A stretch of 18,710 nt of DNA from an uncultured Paraprevotella sp. (GTDB lineage Bacteria > Bacteroidota > Bacteroidia > Bacteroidales > Bacteroidaceae): assembly GCA_900770805.1 (NCBI GenBank), contig CAAGLP010000101.1:1-18710 (forward strand), in the 5' to 3' direction. Below, piece by piece: positions 1 through 8,262 of this stretch (the first letter of the stretch is position 1; every line of letters starts with the position of its first letter). Position numbers and translations under genes: made by a program. The notes beneath the pieces are model-generated. The model saw only the letters and a list, made by a program, of their open reading frames with translations. It was not told the origin of the DNA and searched no databases.

Positions 1-1
1 A

Positions 2-388
2 CCATGGGGTACGACACTGCGTTCCGACATCGGTCCCAATTACAGACGCGGTTATGCCGACGCAAGCATGAACACTACGGAACTCATCTGGAATGCGAGT
101 CTGCAACATGCTTTCCTGAAGAAGAAGAACCTCATCGTCAGCGCACACTGGTATGATATCCTGGGCGAGCGCAGCAACATCTCACGCTCTATCTCTGCGA
201 CATCACGAACAGACTCGTACACGAACGCCATATATTCATATGTGATGTTCCGCGTGTCGTACCGCCTGAACCTGCTTGGAGGCAAATCGGCAAGGAACGA
301 TGAGAGACGCGGCCCTGGTGGACCCGGTGGACCCGGTGGAGGTTGGGGTGGTCCTGGCGGCCGTGGCGGCGGCATGCGCCCTTGGTAA
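2..388 (+). CDS. Outer-membrane beta-barrel protein, C-terminal end (5' partial)
   Basis: The frame is open from the left edge (first full codon at base 2) and stops with TAA at 386-388, leaving the last 128 residues. Alternating polar/hydrophobic strands such as NLIVSAHWYDIL and YSYVMFRVSYRLNLL look like the last strands of a TonB-receptor-like barrel, and the whole resembles the end of the Bacteroidetes outer-membrane beta-barrel family (PF14905-like). The final strand is followed by a tail of about 30 residues that is almost only Gly and Pro with a few Arg and Trp, ending in Trp; family members often carry such glycine-rich tails. The Met at base 68 is internal, because the same frame continues upstream with barrel-like sequence. 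The substrate cannot be inferred from this fragment. A perfect hairpin follows 34 bases after the stop. Confidence 0.75.
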   Translation, partial: PWGTTLRSDIGPNYRRGYADASMNTTELIWNASLQHAFLKKKNLIVSAHWYDILGERSNISRSISATSRTDSYTNAIYSYVMFRVSYRLNLLGGKSARNDERRGPGGPGGPGGGWGGPGGRGGGMRPW

Positions 389-422
389 AGAAAAAGGCAA
401 ACACCAGATTGCAACCAATAAC

Positions 423-470
423 AAAAAGGATTCAGCCACATGGTTAGTTCCATGTGGCTGAATCCTTTTT
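423..470. terminator. Bidirectional rho-independent terminator
   Basis: Perfect 21-bp inverted repeat: left arm 423-443, loop TTAGTT (444-449), right arm 450-470. The arms start and end in A5/T5, so each strand has a T-run at the 3' side of the stem. It lies between the convergent barrel gene and rsmD and can serve both. Confidence 0.92.
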
Positions 471-486
471 ATATAGTACAGTACTT

Positions 487-1020
487 TTACTGGAAGAAGG
501 AGAAGTTAACACTGCCATACTGACGGTGCTCCACAAATCTGGGATGCTGGCTGAAGTCATGATCCTTGCCGTGTTCAACAACCAATAGACCATCCTCGCG
601 AAGCAGGTCACGCTCCAGAACCATGTCAGGCAGTTCCGAAATCTCTGTCAATACATAAGGAGGATCAGCAAAGATGAAATCGAACTTCTCCCTGCACTGA
701 CTAAGATACTTGAATACATCGCCCTTGATGGGAATAGCGTTCAAATCCTGCAATTTGTCTATAAAGCTCTTGATGAATTTGAAATGCAAGGGATCCTTTT
801 CTATACTGATAACCCTGGAACAACCACGGGAAAGCAATTCCAACGTTATGCTGCCAGTACCTGCAAAAAGGTCCAGAGCCACGGGTTCTGCATCCCAGTC
901 AATATATGAATTAAGGACATTAAAAAGGTTCTCCTTGGCAAAGTCTGTAGTGGGACGTGCCTTGAATGTGCGTGGAATGTCGAAATGACGTCCTTTGTAT
1001 TTTCCAGTAATTACACGCAT
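487..1020 (-). CDS. rsmD: 16S rRNA (guanine(966)-N2)-methyltransferase RsmD
   Basis: A 177-residue class I SAM-dependent methyltransferase. RsmD methylates N2 of G966 in 16S rRNA within the small subunit. Visible features: an N-terminal segment with RPTTDFAKENLFN at 22-34, matching the family's RPT...EalFN block; SAM-binding motif I DLFAGTGS at 50-57; an acidic motif II around IEKD (73-76); and catalytic motif IV DPPY at 119-122. Length is normal for the family (about 175-200). The ATG at 1020 gives the expected MRVITGKYKG start. The gene is last of a leftward group after DUF3822, with a 64-base gap that shows no convincing promoter, so co-transcription is likely. The terminator at 423-470 lies just downstream. 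Confidence 0.93.
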   Translation of the reverse strand: MRVITGKYKGRHFDIPRTFKARPTTDFAKENLFNVLNSYIDWDAEPVALDLFAGTGSITLELLSRGCSRVISIEKDPLHFKFIKSFIDKLQDLNAIPIKGDVFKYLSQCREKFDFIFADPPYVLTEISELPDMVLERDLLREDGLLVVEHGKDHDFSQHPRFVEHRQYGSVNFSFFQ

Positions 1021-1084
1021 AGTCGCTTAAAATTCTTTTACTCGTTTCTTATATAGTATCCGCTTCTGTTACAAGCAATCTGCC

Positions 1085-1825
1085 TTATATGTTCAGCTCT
1101 CGCATGTCCACATGGGCAAGATACTGGCACAAGTCATTGTATAAATCCTCGTTTGCGCCATACAGGGTACAAGAATCATGCCAGGCATCCAAAGAAAGAG
1201 TCTTCCATACATATAGTATGAAATAAAGTTTATCGGCATTGCCTGCAGCACGAAAGACATTGGCAAAATGCAGGTATCCCTTTCTAAGAACAACTATCAT
1301 CACACCACCATCCACCATGATGGCATGCACGCTGACAGACAAAGTACTACCTTGCTGCATCTCTGCCACCTGAGAAAGCATTGTACCATACAATCCCTGT
1401 ACCATAGCGCTGGGATAGTGGCTTTTCAATGTTTCCACTATTGAAGGTTGCATAGTGAATATCTCAACGACATCAAGAGAAGGAAGCACCTGAAAGCACA
1501 TATCTTCGGGACGAGGGGAGATGCCTGCAAAAGTAAGACGATAGACGGCCAGCATATCCTCACGTCTGAACTCATCCAAAGGAACACGTGTGCTGGGCGA
1601 AGTGGAATACAGTACTACGCGTTCATAGTGGCGACCTGCTATGCGGGGCAACTGCAAGCCACGTTCCAAAGCCTCAGGCAGGGTCTCGTCCTTTGCACAC
1701 GGAAGACTCTCCTGTAAAAGCAACTGACCAGAGCCAAGGCTATATACAAGAAAAGAAAATCCATCCGTACAAAGACGGATGGATAGACTATAGTTCAATA
1801 ATGATTTATTCCCAGTTACCGGCAT
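1085..1825 (-). CDS. DUF3822 family protein
   Basis: I recognise this as the Bacteroidetes-specific DUF3822 family from its N-terminal block YSLSIRLCTDGFSFLVYS, its size and its position next to rsmD; the function is unknown. With the ATG at 1825 the product is 246 residues. An in-frame earlier start at 1855 would add ten residues that do not look like the family, so 1825 is preferred. That start overlaps the end of the upstream gene by 20 bases, which suggests translational coupling. No signal peptide or membrane segment is evident, so a cytoplasmic location is likely. The conserved pairing with rsmD hints at an RNA or ribosome-related role, but that is inference from neighbourhood only. Confidence 0.8.
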   Translation of the reverse strand: MPVTGNKSLLNYSLSIRLCTDGFSFLVYSLGSGQLLLQESLPCAKDETLPEALERGLQLPRIAGRHYERVVLYSTSPSTRVPLDEFRREDMLAVYRLTFAGISPRPEDMCFQVLPSLDVVEIFTMQPSIVETLKSHYPSAMVQGLYGTMLSQVAEMQQGSTLSVSVHAIMVDGGVMIVVLRKGYLHFANVFRAAGNADKLYFILYVWKTLSLDAWHDSCTLYGANEDLYNDLCQYLAHVDMRELNI

Positions 1826-2498
1826 TGTTGTTCCAACCGTCACCAGCCTCACCAATCTTCAGACCGGCATAACGACCCATTTCCTCAGATTCGATGGTTT
1901 TGTTCTTAATCATTCTGTCACCGAGCTTGCCCATACCCTTCAGGTAGCTGGCAATAGAAGCGTTACACTCCATCACCTGAATGATGGCACCGCTCTTGGT
2001 GGTGTTGGGGCATGCAACAATCTCGAATGTATCACCCTCTGAGAAAGGAATGTAACGCATAGAGTCCACATTGAGGTTCTGGCCCTTGTAGAGACTATCC
2101 ATCAAAGAAACCCATACGGTATCACGACGGAAACCTTCCAACTTGTACTCTGCGATAGCCTTTACATCACCGCTATTGATGATTTCTGCAGCTTTGGATT
2201 CGGTCAAGCCCTTCTCCATCTGCTCATCGCTCAGTACGCCCTCCTTAATAACTACGGGCAACTTACCGTTTCTAACAAACTCTGTCAGAACGTTCCAGTC
2301 TGCGCAATATGCGCCTTCGGGATGCTGCTGCTTGAAAGCCTCTTCGGCATCCTTAATCTGAATAAGACGAGCCTTTACCTGAGCCTCACGATAAGCAACA
2401 TCCTTGTCGAAGTTGATATCGTCCTGAATGCTACGCCAGCAGATAATAGCCAGCAAAACCACGCATACAGCCAAAACTGCATTAATTACCTTTTTCAT
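1806..2498 (-). CDS. Conserved Bacteroidales hypothetical protein with N-terminal membrane anchor
   Basis: A 230-residue protein of unknown function. Residues 4-20 form one hydrophobic segment after MKK, with no signal-peptidase or lipobox motif, so the rest probably sits in the periplasm as a single-pass protein. Residues 30-60 are predicted helical (AYREAQVKARLIQIKDAEEAF), followed by an AYCADWNVLTEFV-like stretch. A membrane helix continuing into a long amphipathic helix and then a small soluble domain recalls type II/IV pseudopilins, though no prepilin peptidase motif is seen. The C-terminus GLKIGEAGDGWNNNAGNWE is, from memory, similar in Bacteroides homologues. It is the first gene of the leftward group with DUF3822 and rsmD, and diverges from the helicase gene. 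Confidence 0.75.
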   Translation of the reverse strand: MKKVINAVLAVCVVLLAIICWRSIQDDINFDKDVAYREAQVKARLIQIKDAEEAFKQQHPEGAYCADWNVLTEFVRNGKLPVVIKEGVLSDEQMEKGLTESKAAEIINSGDVKAIAEYKLEGFRRDTVWVSLMDSLYKGQNLNVDSMRYIPFSEGDTFEIVACPNTTKSGAIIQVMECNASIASYLKGMGKLGDRMIKNKTIESEEMGRYAGLKIGEAGDGWNNNAGNWE

Positions 2499-2534
2499 GT
2501 CTTTATTTCGTTATATTTTTGTACATTCGCATCG

Positions 2535-2542
2535 CAAAGTTA
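2535..2542 (-). promoter_or_regulatory. Putative -7 element of the 1806-2498 gene group
   Basis: The minus strand reads TAACTTTG (TAnnTTTG consensus) 36 bases before the ATG at 2498. No good TTTG lies 19-21 bases upstream (the nearest match is TGTC), so the promoter is only half supported. On the plus strand TATTTTTG at 2514-2521 also fits the -7 consensus and could drive the helicase gene, again without a clear -33 box. Confidence 0.4.
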
Positions 2543-2594
2543 ATAAAAAGAATTCAAGTAACGACACTTTCCGTCCTTTTTTTATAAAAGTTTT

Positions 2595-4028
2595 ATGATA
2601 AGTGAGGATTTCAGAGCACTGATAAGAGGAAACTTCATGCATGTTCCCACACAAGAGCAGGAATATGTGATTGATTTGTGGTGCAGATTCCTACTTGACA
2701 GAGGCGACGACAGGATGTTCCTCCTGAAAGGTTATGCCGGTACAGGAAAGACCTCTCTTGTAGGCGCTTTGGTAAGGACGATGAAAATGCTGAAACAGCG
2801 TGTCGTGCTTCTGGCTCCCACCGGCAGAGCGGCAAAAGTGATGGGCGGATATGCCGATACTCCTGCCGGCACTATACACAGACATATCTACAGACAGAGG
2901 ACTTTTGGCGAAGAGAGATTCACGGCAGCCCCTAATCTAAAAGAGAATACACTCTACATCGTGGACGAGGCATCCATGATTGCCAACGAAGGGCTGTCGG
3001 GAAGCGTATTCGGCGACGGACGGTTGCTGGACGACCTCATCCATTTCGTGTATTCATGTTCCGGATGTCGTCTCATACTGATAGGCGACACTGCACAGCT
3101 GCCTCCTGTGGGCGAGACACAATCTCCTGCACTGGACATAATGGAACTGGGGGGATATGGTCTGGATGTCATTGAGGCCGAACTAACGCAGGTAGTCAGA
3201 CAAGTGGATTCTTCTGGTATACTCTGGAATGCCACACGACTAAGGGAATGCCTTTGCAACGGAGGAGACATTCCACGTATTCGAATCAATTTTCCAGACG
3301 TGCAGGTAGTACCTGGCAATGAACTAATTGAATATCTGGAGCAAAGCTACCACAGGTGCGGCAAGGACGGCACGATAGTTATAACACGGAGCAACAAGCG
3401 TGCCAACATCTACAACATGGGTATCCGCAACCGCATTCTCGATTATGATTGCGAACTGGGCGGAGGCGACATGGTAATGGTGGCCAAGAACAAATATCTG
3501 AATGGCAAGGACCTGATTGCCAACGGCGAAATGGCCATAGTGAAGAGTCTGCGCAACGAACGTGAACTTTACGGTTTTCGCTTTGCCGATGCATCGCTGA
3601 AACTTATCGACCGCACAGACACACTACACGAAGAAGACCAGGAGGAACAAGGCATTCCTACGGAGTTGGACACCGTGGTTCTTTTGGACACACTGCATTC
3701 CGAGGCTCCAGCCCTAACCAGAGAACAGCAACAGCAATTGTTCATTCGAGTATGCGAAGACTACCCCGAACTAAGGAACAAACGTGACCTGTTCAAAGCT
3801 GTAAAGGAAGACCGCCACTATGGTGCCTTGCAGATAAAATACGCATACGCCATCACCTGCCACAAGGCCCAGGGAGGACAATGGGAGGACATCTACATAG
3901 ACCAGGGCTACATAAGCGAAGATATGCTTTCCGAAGACTACATCAGATGGCTCTACACAGCCATAACTCGAGCCACAGAACATGTTTATCTTGTCAACTG
4001 GCCCGAGGAGCAGACCGAGGAGGCTTAA
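2595..4028 (+). CDS. RecD/Dda-like superfamily 1B DNA helicase
   Basis: A 477-residue ATP-dependent helicase expected to unwind DNA 5'-3' in repair or replication restart, in the cytoplasm. Motifs in order: Walker A GYAGTGKTS at 46-54; motif Ia APTGRAAKV at 74-82; Walker B DEASM at 124-128; motif III GDTAQLPPVG at 164-173; motif V region YAYAITCHKAQGGQW at 416-430, typical of UvrD_C_2 in RecD; motif VI WLYTAITRA from 452. It is shorter than RecD (about 600) and RecD2 (about 720), and lacks their N-terminal domains, so it looks more like a stand-alone Dda or Pif1-like helicase. No recB or recC is nearby. The ATG at 2595 is the first start in frame after a T-rich leader. Annotation as exonuclease V alpha subunit would be over-specific. 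Confidence 0.88.
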   Translation: MISEDFRALIRGNFMHVPTQEQEYVIDLWCRFLLDRGDDRMFLLKGYAGTGKTSLVGALVRTMKMLKQRVVLLAPTGRAAKVMGGYADTPAGTIHRHIYRQRTFGEERFTAAPNLKENTLYIVDEASMIANEGLSGSVFGDGRLLDDLIHFVYSCSGCRLILIGDTAQLPPVGETQSPALDIMELGGYGLDVIEAELTQVVRQVDSSGILWNATRLRECLCNGGDIPRIRINFPDVQVVPGNELIEYLEQSYHRCGKDGTIVITRSNKRANIYNMGIRNRILDYDCELGGGDMVMVAKNKYLNGKDLIANGEMAIVKSLRNERELYGFRFADASLKLIDRTDTLHEEDQEEQGIPTELDTVVLLDTLHSEAPALTREQQQQLFIRVCEDYPELRNKRDLFKAVKEDRHYGALQIKYAYAITCHKAQGGQWEDIYIDQGYISEDMLSEDYIRWLYTAITRATEHVYLVNWPEEQTEEA

Positions 4029-4077
4029 AAATAATTAAATACACGCAAGAGCACGCACGACCTATTATATTTTTATA

Positions 4078-4085
4078 TATCTTTG
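4078..4085 (+). promoter_or_regulatory. Putative -7 element of the HAD-hotdog gene
   Basis: TATCTTTG matches the Bacteroidetes TAnnTTTG consensus 33 bases before the ATG at 4119. The region 19-21 bases upstream is not TTTG. The 90-base gap after the helicase gene holds no obvious terminator, so read-through from the helicase is also possible. Confidence 0.45.
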
Positions 4086-4118
4086 TCTTGCAAAGAATAA
4101 TATAAACAGCATATATTT

Positions 4119-5384
4119 ATGGACATCAAGCTTATTGTTTTAGATGTTGACGGAACATTGCTGAACAGCAACCGTGAGATGAGCGAACGCACTATCAAGA
4201 TACTGAAGAAAGTGCAGCAAAACGGTGTGCGCATAGCACTTGCCACGGGACGCCCCACATATGGTGTACTCCCCTTTGCCAAAGCCATAGATCTGGACTT
4301 CAACGATGGTTTCATAATCAGTTACAATGGTGCCAAGGTTTTGGAAGCAAGTACAGGCAAAGTATTGTTTGAGAGGACCATAGACCCCAAGATGATACCG
4401 TATCTGGAAAAGCAAGCCGAACGATGCGGATGTGCCTTGGCATATTACGAGGGCGATGAAGTGGTGGCAACAGACACCGAAAACCATCGTATTGTCGACG
4501 AAGCACAGATGAACAACATGGCATTACGCCACGTTGACAGCATCTCTGAGGCAACAGAACATCTTGCAGACAACAAGGAGGCATGGCCCACAGAGATAAT
4601 TTTTGTCAACGACGACGAACAGGTTCTCCTTGGAATGGAGGAGCACTTGCAGCGCCATCTGAACGGTGTCATGGACACCATACACTCCAACCCCTATTAC
4701 CTCGAGATTGTCGGCTACCAGGTAGGCAAGAGCCATGCCATGAGTGCATTGGTGCAGAAACTGGGCATCAGCATGAAGGAAGTGCTTGCATTTGGCGACG
4801 GACATGCCGATATCAACATGCTTCAAATGGCAGGCCTTGGCATTGCCATGGGCAACGCACCAGAGGAGGTAAGACGTTGTGCCGACTACACCACCCTGAC
4901 CAACGACGAAGACGGCGCAGCTATAGCCATAGAACGTGCTTTTGAGGAAGAGCACGACAAACCAGAGGATGACCAGGAAGTTCCCGTTGACGTGCTTAAT
5001 GCCCAGAACAAGAACACCCTGATGGGCGCCTTGGGAATGCAGTATACCTTTGCCAGCCCACACCGTGTAGAAGCCACCATGCCCGTTGACGGCCGTACCC
5101 GCCAACCCTTCGGCATACTGGCAGGTGGAGCTTCATTGGCGCTGGCCGAGACACTGGCTGGCCTTGGTAGCATGATAGCCTGCAAACCTGGAGAGATGGC
5201 TGTGGGCATGCAGGTATCAGGCAACCACGTTTCCAGCGCTCACGATGGAGATACCGTCCGCGGTGTCGCCACCCCCGTACACCTGGGACGTTCAAGCCAC
5301 GTATGGAATGTGCAGATTTTCACATCCACAGGCAAACTGGTAAGTTCTGTAACCGTGACTAACTCCATAATGAGCAAGAGGTAA
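4119..5384 (+). CDS. HAD phosphatase-hotdog thioesterase fusion, probable menaquinone pathway
   Basis: A 421-residue two-domain protein. Residues 1-275 are a Cof-type (C2-capped) HAD phosphatase: motif I DVDGT with D9 and D11, motif II T43 in ATGR, motif III K204, motif IV GDGHAD with D227 and D231, so all catalytic residues are present. After an acidic linker (275-290), residues about 298-421 are a hotdog thioesterase like YdiI/EntH: QPFGILAGGASLALAE at 329-344 and VRGVATPVHLGR near the end. Similar Bacteroides and Porphyromonas fusions (BF1314 and PG1653, from memory) were assigned to menaquinone synthesis as 1,4-dihydroxy-2-naphthoyl-CoA thioesterases; no other men gene is in this window. 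Gln329 and Glu344 match YdiI Gln48 and Glu63, but Ala335 replaces His54. The gene converges on alaS across a hairpin. Confidence 0.88.
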   Translation: MDIKLIVLDVDGTLLNSNREMSERTIKILKKVQQNGVRIALATGRPTYGVLPFAKAIDLDFNDGFIISYNGAKVLEASTGKVLFERTIDPKMIPYLEKQAERCGCALAYYEGDEVVATDTENHRIVDEAQMNNMALRHVDSISEATEHLADNKEAWPTEIIFVNDDEQVLLGMEEHLQRHLNGVMDTIHSNPYYLEIVGYQVGKSHAMSALVQKLGISMKEVLAFGDGHADINMLQMAGLGIAMGNAPEEVRRCADYTTLTNDEDGAAIAIERAFEEEHDKPEDDQEVPVDVLNAQNKNTLMGALGMQYTFASPHRVEATMPVDGRTRQPFGILAGGASLALAETLAGLGSMIACKPGEMAVGMQVSGNHVSSAHDGDTVRGVATPVHLGRSSHVWNVQIFTSTGKLVSSVTVTNSIMSKR

Positions 5385-5461
5385 AGTTTGAATATAGAAC
5401 GGCATAAACCAAGAATACCGTTTCACGATTCATGCTTTCACAACTTCTATATTAAAAGCAA

Positions 5462-5491
5462 CGAGGCGACATTCCTGTGAATGTCGCCTCG
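5462..5491. terminator. Bidirectional terminator hairpin
   Basis: Perfect 13-bp inverted repeat: left arm 5462-5474, loop CTGT, right arm 5479-5491, G+C-rich at the base. It lies between the convergent HAD-hotdog gene and alaS. T-tracts on both sides are weak, so termination may not be purely intrinsic. The remaining 5385-5521 spacer shows only a weak 9-bp inverted repeat (5391-5399 with 5445-5453). Confidence 0.75.
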
Positions 5492-5521
5492 CGTGCGTAT
5501 ATATAAAAGGTAAATCCTGCG

Positions 5522-8164
5522 TTATTCTGCAGTTGCCAATTCTATCACCTTTTCAACAGCAGCAACAACACCGTCTGGATCCTTACCGCCAGCAGTTGCG
5601 AAGTGTGCCTGTCCGCCACCACCGCCCTGGATGAGACGGCCAGCCTCGCGTACCATCTTGCCGGCATTCAAGCCTGAAGCAACAAGGTCGTCAGAGAAAC
5701 TTACTGTAAGCGCAGGTTTGCCTTCAGAGATGCTACCGATTACGACAATCAGGTTTTCAGTGAATTGACCACGCAACTGGAATGCGATGTCCTTTACCAA
5801 TTGAGCATCGAGGGTGACAACACCATAAATCACCTTTATACCATTTATCTCCTTAGCCTTTTCTATGAGGTCGGCCTTGAGCTGCTGTGCCTTTTGAGCC
5901 TTAAACTCGTCCAACTGCTTGTGCAGGTCAGCATTCTCGGCAATAGCCTTGTTTATGGTTGTCAGCAAATCAGGAACATTATTAAAGAGAGAGCGGATAT
6001 CAGCAAGCATGTCCTGCTGCTTGTCCATCAGTTCCTCTACAGCACGGCCTGTGATTGCCTCAATACGGCGAACACCAGCAGCAACACTGCTTTCGCTAAC
6101 GATACGAACCATACCAATACGGCCTGTGCTCTGGGCGTGACAACCACCACAGAACTCAACACTGGAACCGAACTGTACCACACGCACCTTATCACCATAC
6201 TTCTCACCGAAGAGAGCTATAGCGCCCAGTTTCTTTGCCTCCTCCAAAGGAGTATCGCGATATTCCTGCAAGGGAAGGTCCTCACGAATACGCTCGTTCA
6301 CGATATGCTCCACCTCACGGATCTGGGCAGGAGTCACCTTCTCAAAGTGAGAGAAGTCAAAACGCAGATAGTCGGGTGTCACCAAAGAACCCTTCTGCTC
6401 AACATGCTCGCCGAGAACGGTACGCAGAGCTTCGTCCAGGAGGTGAGTACATGTATGGTTGGCTTCAGTTGCACGACGACGCTCTACATCAACACAAGCC
6501 ATGAACTCGGCCTCGGGATTGTTGGGAATACGTTCCAGCAGGTGAACGGAAACACCATTCTCCTTCTTGGTATCAAGCACGCGGATGGTCTCCTCGTCAT
6601 TGACCAGTACACCGGTATCACCTACCTCACCGCCCATTTCGCCGTAGAAAGGAGTCTGATTGAGAATAGCCTCGTAAACAACACCCTTCTTCTGCTTCAC
6701 CTCACGGTACTTCAGTATGCGGCAGCTGTACTCCGTGTAGTCATAACCTACGAATGTGCTCAGTTCCTCGCCAGCAAGTTCCTCAGCCTCGCCAACGATA
6801 TTCCAGTCGCCTGTCTCTACCTGGGCAGCATTACGTGCACGAGCCTTCTGCTTTTCCATCTCGGCATTGAAACCAGCCTCGTCCACAGTCATACCATTCT
6901 CGCGACAGATCAGTTCTGTCAGGTCCAAGGGGAAACCGAAGGTATCGAACAGTGTGAAGGCCTTTTCACCGGCAATCTCGGTCTTGCCTGCAGCACGAGT
7001 CTCCTCGATAACGCCATTGAGCAGACGGATACCATTCTCCAGAGTACGCAGGAAACTATCCTCCTCCTCCTTCATAACCTTCATGATGAAGTCCTTCTGG
7101 GCAACGAGTTCGGGGAAGGCTGCACCCATCTCCTGTGCAAGAGTGGGAACCAATGTGTACATGAACGCCTGCTTCTGACCCAGGAAGGTATAGCCATAAC
7201 GCACGGCACGGCGCAGGATACGGCGGATAACATAACCGGCCTTGGCATTGGAAGGCAACTGACCGTCAGCAATGCTGAACGAGATGGCGCGCAAGTGGTC
7301 AACGATAACACGCATGGCAATGTCGGTCTTCTCGCTCTGGCCATAAGGTATACCGGTCTTCTCGCCCAAAGCCTTGATGATGGGCTGGAAAATGTCAGTA
7401 TCGTAGTTGGACTGCTTGCCCTGAATGGCACGTACAAGACGCTCGAAGCCCATACCGGTATCAATTACGTTCATACCAAGAGACTCGAGGTGACCGTCGG
7501 CCTTGCGCTCGTACTGCATGAATACGATGTTCCAAATCTCAATTACCTGTGGGTCGTCCTTGTTCACAAGCTCACGACCGGGCACCTTAGCCTTCTCTTC
7601 GGCAGAACGGCTATCCAGATGTATCTCCGAACAGGGACCGCATGGACCGGTATCGCCCATCTCCCAGAAGTTGTCGTGCTTATTGCCGTTGATGATATGG
7701 TCGGCAGGAACGTGCTTCAGCCAGAAGTTGGCAGCCTCATCATCACGAGAAAGGTTCTCGCTGGCGTCACCCTCGAATACAGTTACGTAAAGGTCGGCAG
7801 GATTCAACTTAAGAACATCAACAAGATATTCCCAAGCCATATCTATGGCACCCTCCTTGAAATAGTCACCGAAGCTCCAGTTACCGAGCATCTCAAACAT
7901 GGTATGGTGGTAAGTATCGTGGCCTACCTCTTCCAGGTCATTGTGCTTGCCACTAACGCGCAGACACTTCTGTGTATCGGCACGGCGGCGGGGTTCAGGG
8001 TCGCGAGTACCCAGAATTATATCCTTCCACTGGTTCATACCAGCATTGGTGAACATCAGTGTGGGGTCGTCCTTCACTACCATCGGAGCAGATGGTACAA
8101 TCAAGTGACCCTTAGACTCAAAATACTTCTTGTACGAGTCGCGGATTTCATTTGCTGTCATCAT
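5522..8164 (-). CDS. alaS: Alanine--tRNA ligase
   Basis: An 880-residue AlaRS (E. coli 876) that charges tRNA(Ala) with alanine and hydrolyses mischarged Ser/Gly-tRNA(Ala). The N-terminal class II catalytic core starts TANEIRDSYKKYF and includes HHTMFEMLGNWSFGDYF. The editing domain has the zinc-binding set H570, H574 (HTCTH), C672 and H676 (CGGCH). The C-terminal DHHA1-like C-Ala domain ends with a GGGGGQAHFATAGGK block. An upstream ATG at 8215 would add 17 non-family residues and is rejected; the MMTANEIRD start at 8164 matches homologues. A perfect promoter lies about 65 bases upstream. The gene diverges from a MerR-type regulator and is monocistronic between that promoter and the hairpin at 5462-5491. 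The long open frame on its plus strand is a codon-bias shadow. Confidence 0.97.
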   Translation of the reverse strand: MMTANEIRDSYKKYFESKGHLIVPSAPMVVKDDPTLMFTNAGMNQWKDIILGTRDPEPRRRADTQKCLRVSGKHNDLEEVGHDTYHHTMFEMLGNWSFGDYFKEGAIDMAWEYLVDVLKLNPADLYVTVFEGDASENLSRDDEAANFWLKHVPADHIINGNKHDNFWEMGDTGPCGPCSEIHLDSRSAEEKAKVPGRELVNKDDPQVIEIWNIVFMQYERKADGHLESLGMNVIDTGMGFERLVRAIQGKQSNYDTDIFQPIIKALGEKTGIPYGQSEKTDIAMRVIVDHLRAISFSIADGQLPSNAKAGYVIRRILRRAVRYGYTFLGQKQAFMYTLVPTLAQEMGAAFPELVAQKDFIMKVMKEEEDSFLRTLENGIRLLNGVIEETRAAGKTEIAGEKAFTLFDTFGFPLDLTELICRENGMTVDEAGFNAEMEKQKARARNAAQVETGDWNIVGEAEELAGEELSTFVGYDYTEYSCRILKYREVKQKKGVVYEAILNQTPFYGEMGGEVGDTGVLVNDEETIRVLDTKKENGVSVHLLERIPNNPEAEFMACVDVERRRATEANHTCTHLLDEALRTVLGEHVEQKGSLVTPDYLRFDFSHFEKVTPAQIREVEHIVNERIREDLPLQEYRDTPLEEAKKLGAIALFGEKYGDKVRVVQFGSSVEFCGGCHAQSTGRIGMVRIVSESSVAAGVRRIEAITGRAVEELMDKQQDMLADIRSLFNNVPDLLTTINKAIAENADLHKQLDEFKAQKAQQLKADLIEKAKEINGIKVIYGVVTLDAQLVKDIAFQLRGQFTENLIVVIGSISEGKPALTVSFSDDLVASGLNAGKMVREAGRLIQGGGGGQAHFATAGGKDPDGVVAAVEKVIELATAE

Positions 8165-8183
8165 ATATCTGTGTGTTATGTTT

Positions 8184-8199
8184 ATTATTTGCAAATAAT
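8184..8199. repeat. 16-bp perfect palindrome in the alaS leader
   Basis: ATTATTTGCAAATAAT is a perfect 16-bp palindrome within the predicted 5' untranslated region of alaS. Its core TTTGCAAA recurs at 8231-8238 and 8259-8266. Five bases further (8202-8214) TGTCC-TAC-GGACA can form a small hairpin in the same leader. An operator or a leader structure are both possible. Confidence 0.6.
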
Positions 8200-8230
8200 T
8201 TTGTCCTACGGACACTTTCTGCCAAAAAAC

Positions 8231-8262
8231 TTTGCAAAGATACTCCGTTTTGCTTAACTTTG
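8231..8262 (+). promoter_or_regulatory. Promoter of the MerR-type regulator
   Basis: TTTG at 8231-8234, a 20-base spacer, then TAACTTTG at 8255-8262, an exact match to the Bacteroidetes housekeeping consensus. Transcription would start near 8267, about 50 bases before the ATG at 8321. It shares its footprint with the opposing alaS promoter. Confidence 0.75.

Noticed and set aside
1582..1593. parS-like GAACACGTGTGC
   Set aside because: It lies inside DUF3822, lacks the TGTT/AACA arms of parS and is far from a full match.
2595..4028. RecD subunit of a RecBCD complex
   Set aside because: The protein is much shorter than RecD and no recB or recC gene is adjacent; a stand-alone helicase is the safer call.
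5391..5453. 9-bp inverted repeat AATATAGAA/TTCTATATT
   Set aside because: A+T-rich, with a 45-base loop; the strong hairpin at 5462-5491 is sufficient to explain termination here.
5765..8257. An 830-codon open frame antisense to alaS
   Set aside because: Its sequence is Leu/His/Thr-rich with no recognisable domain and mirrors the conserved alaS gene codon for codon; it comes from alaS codon bias.
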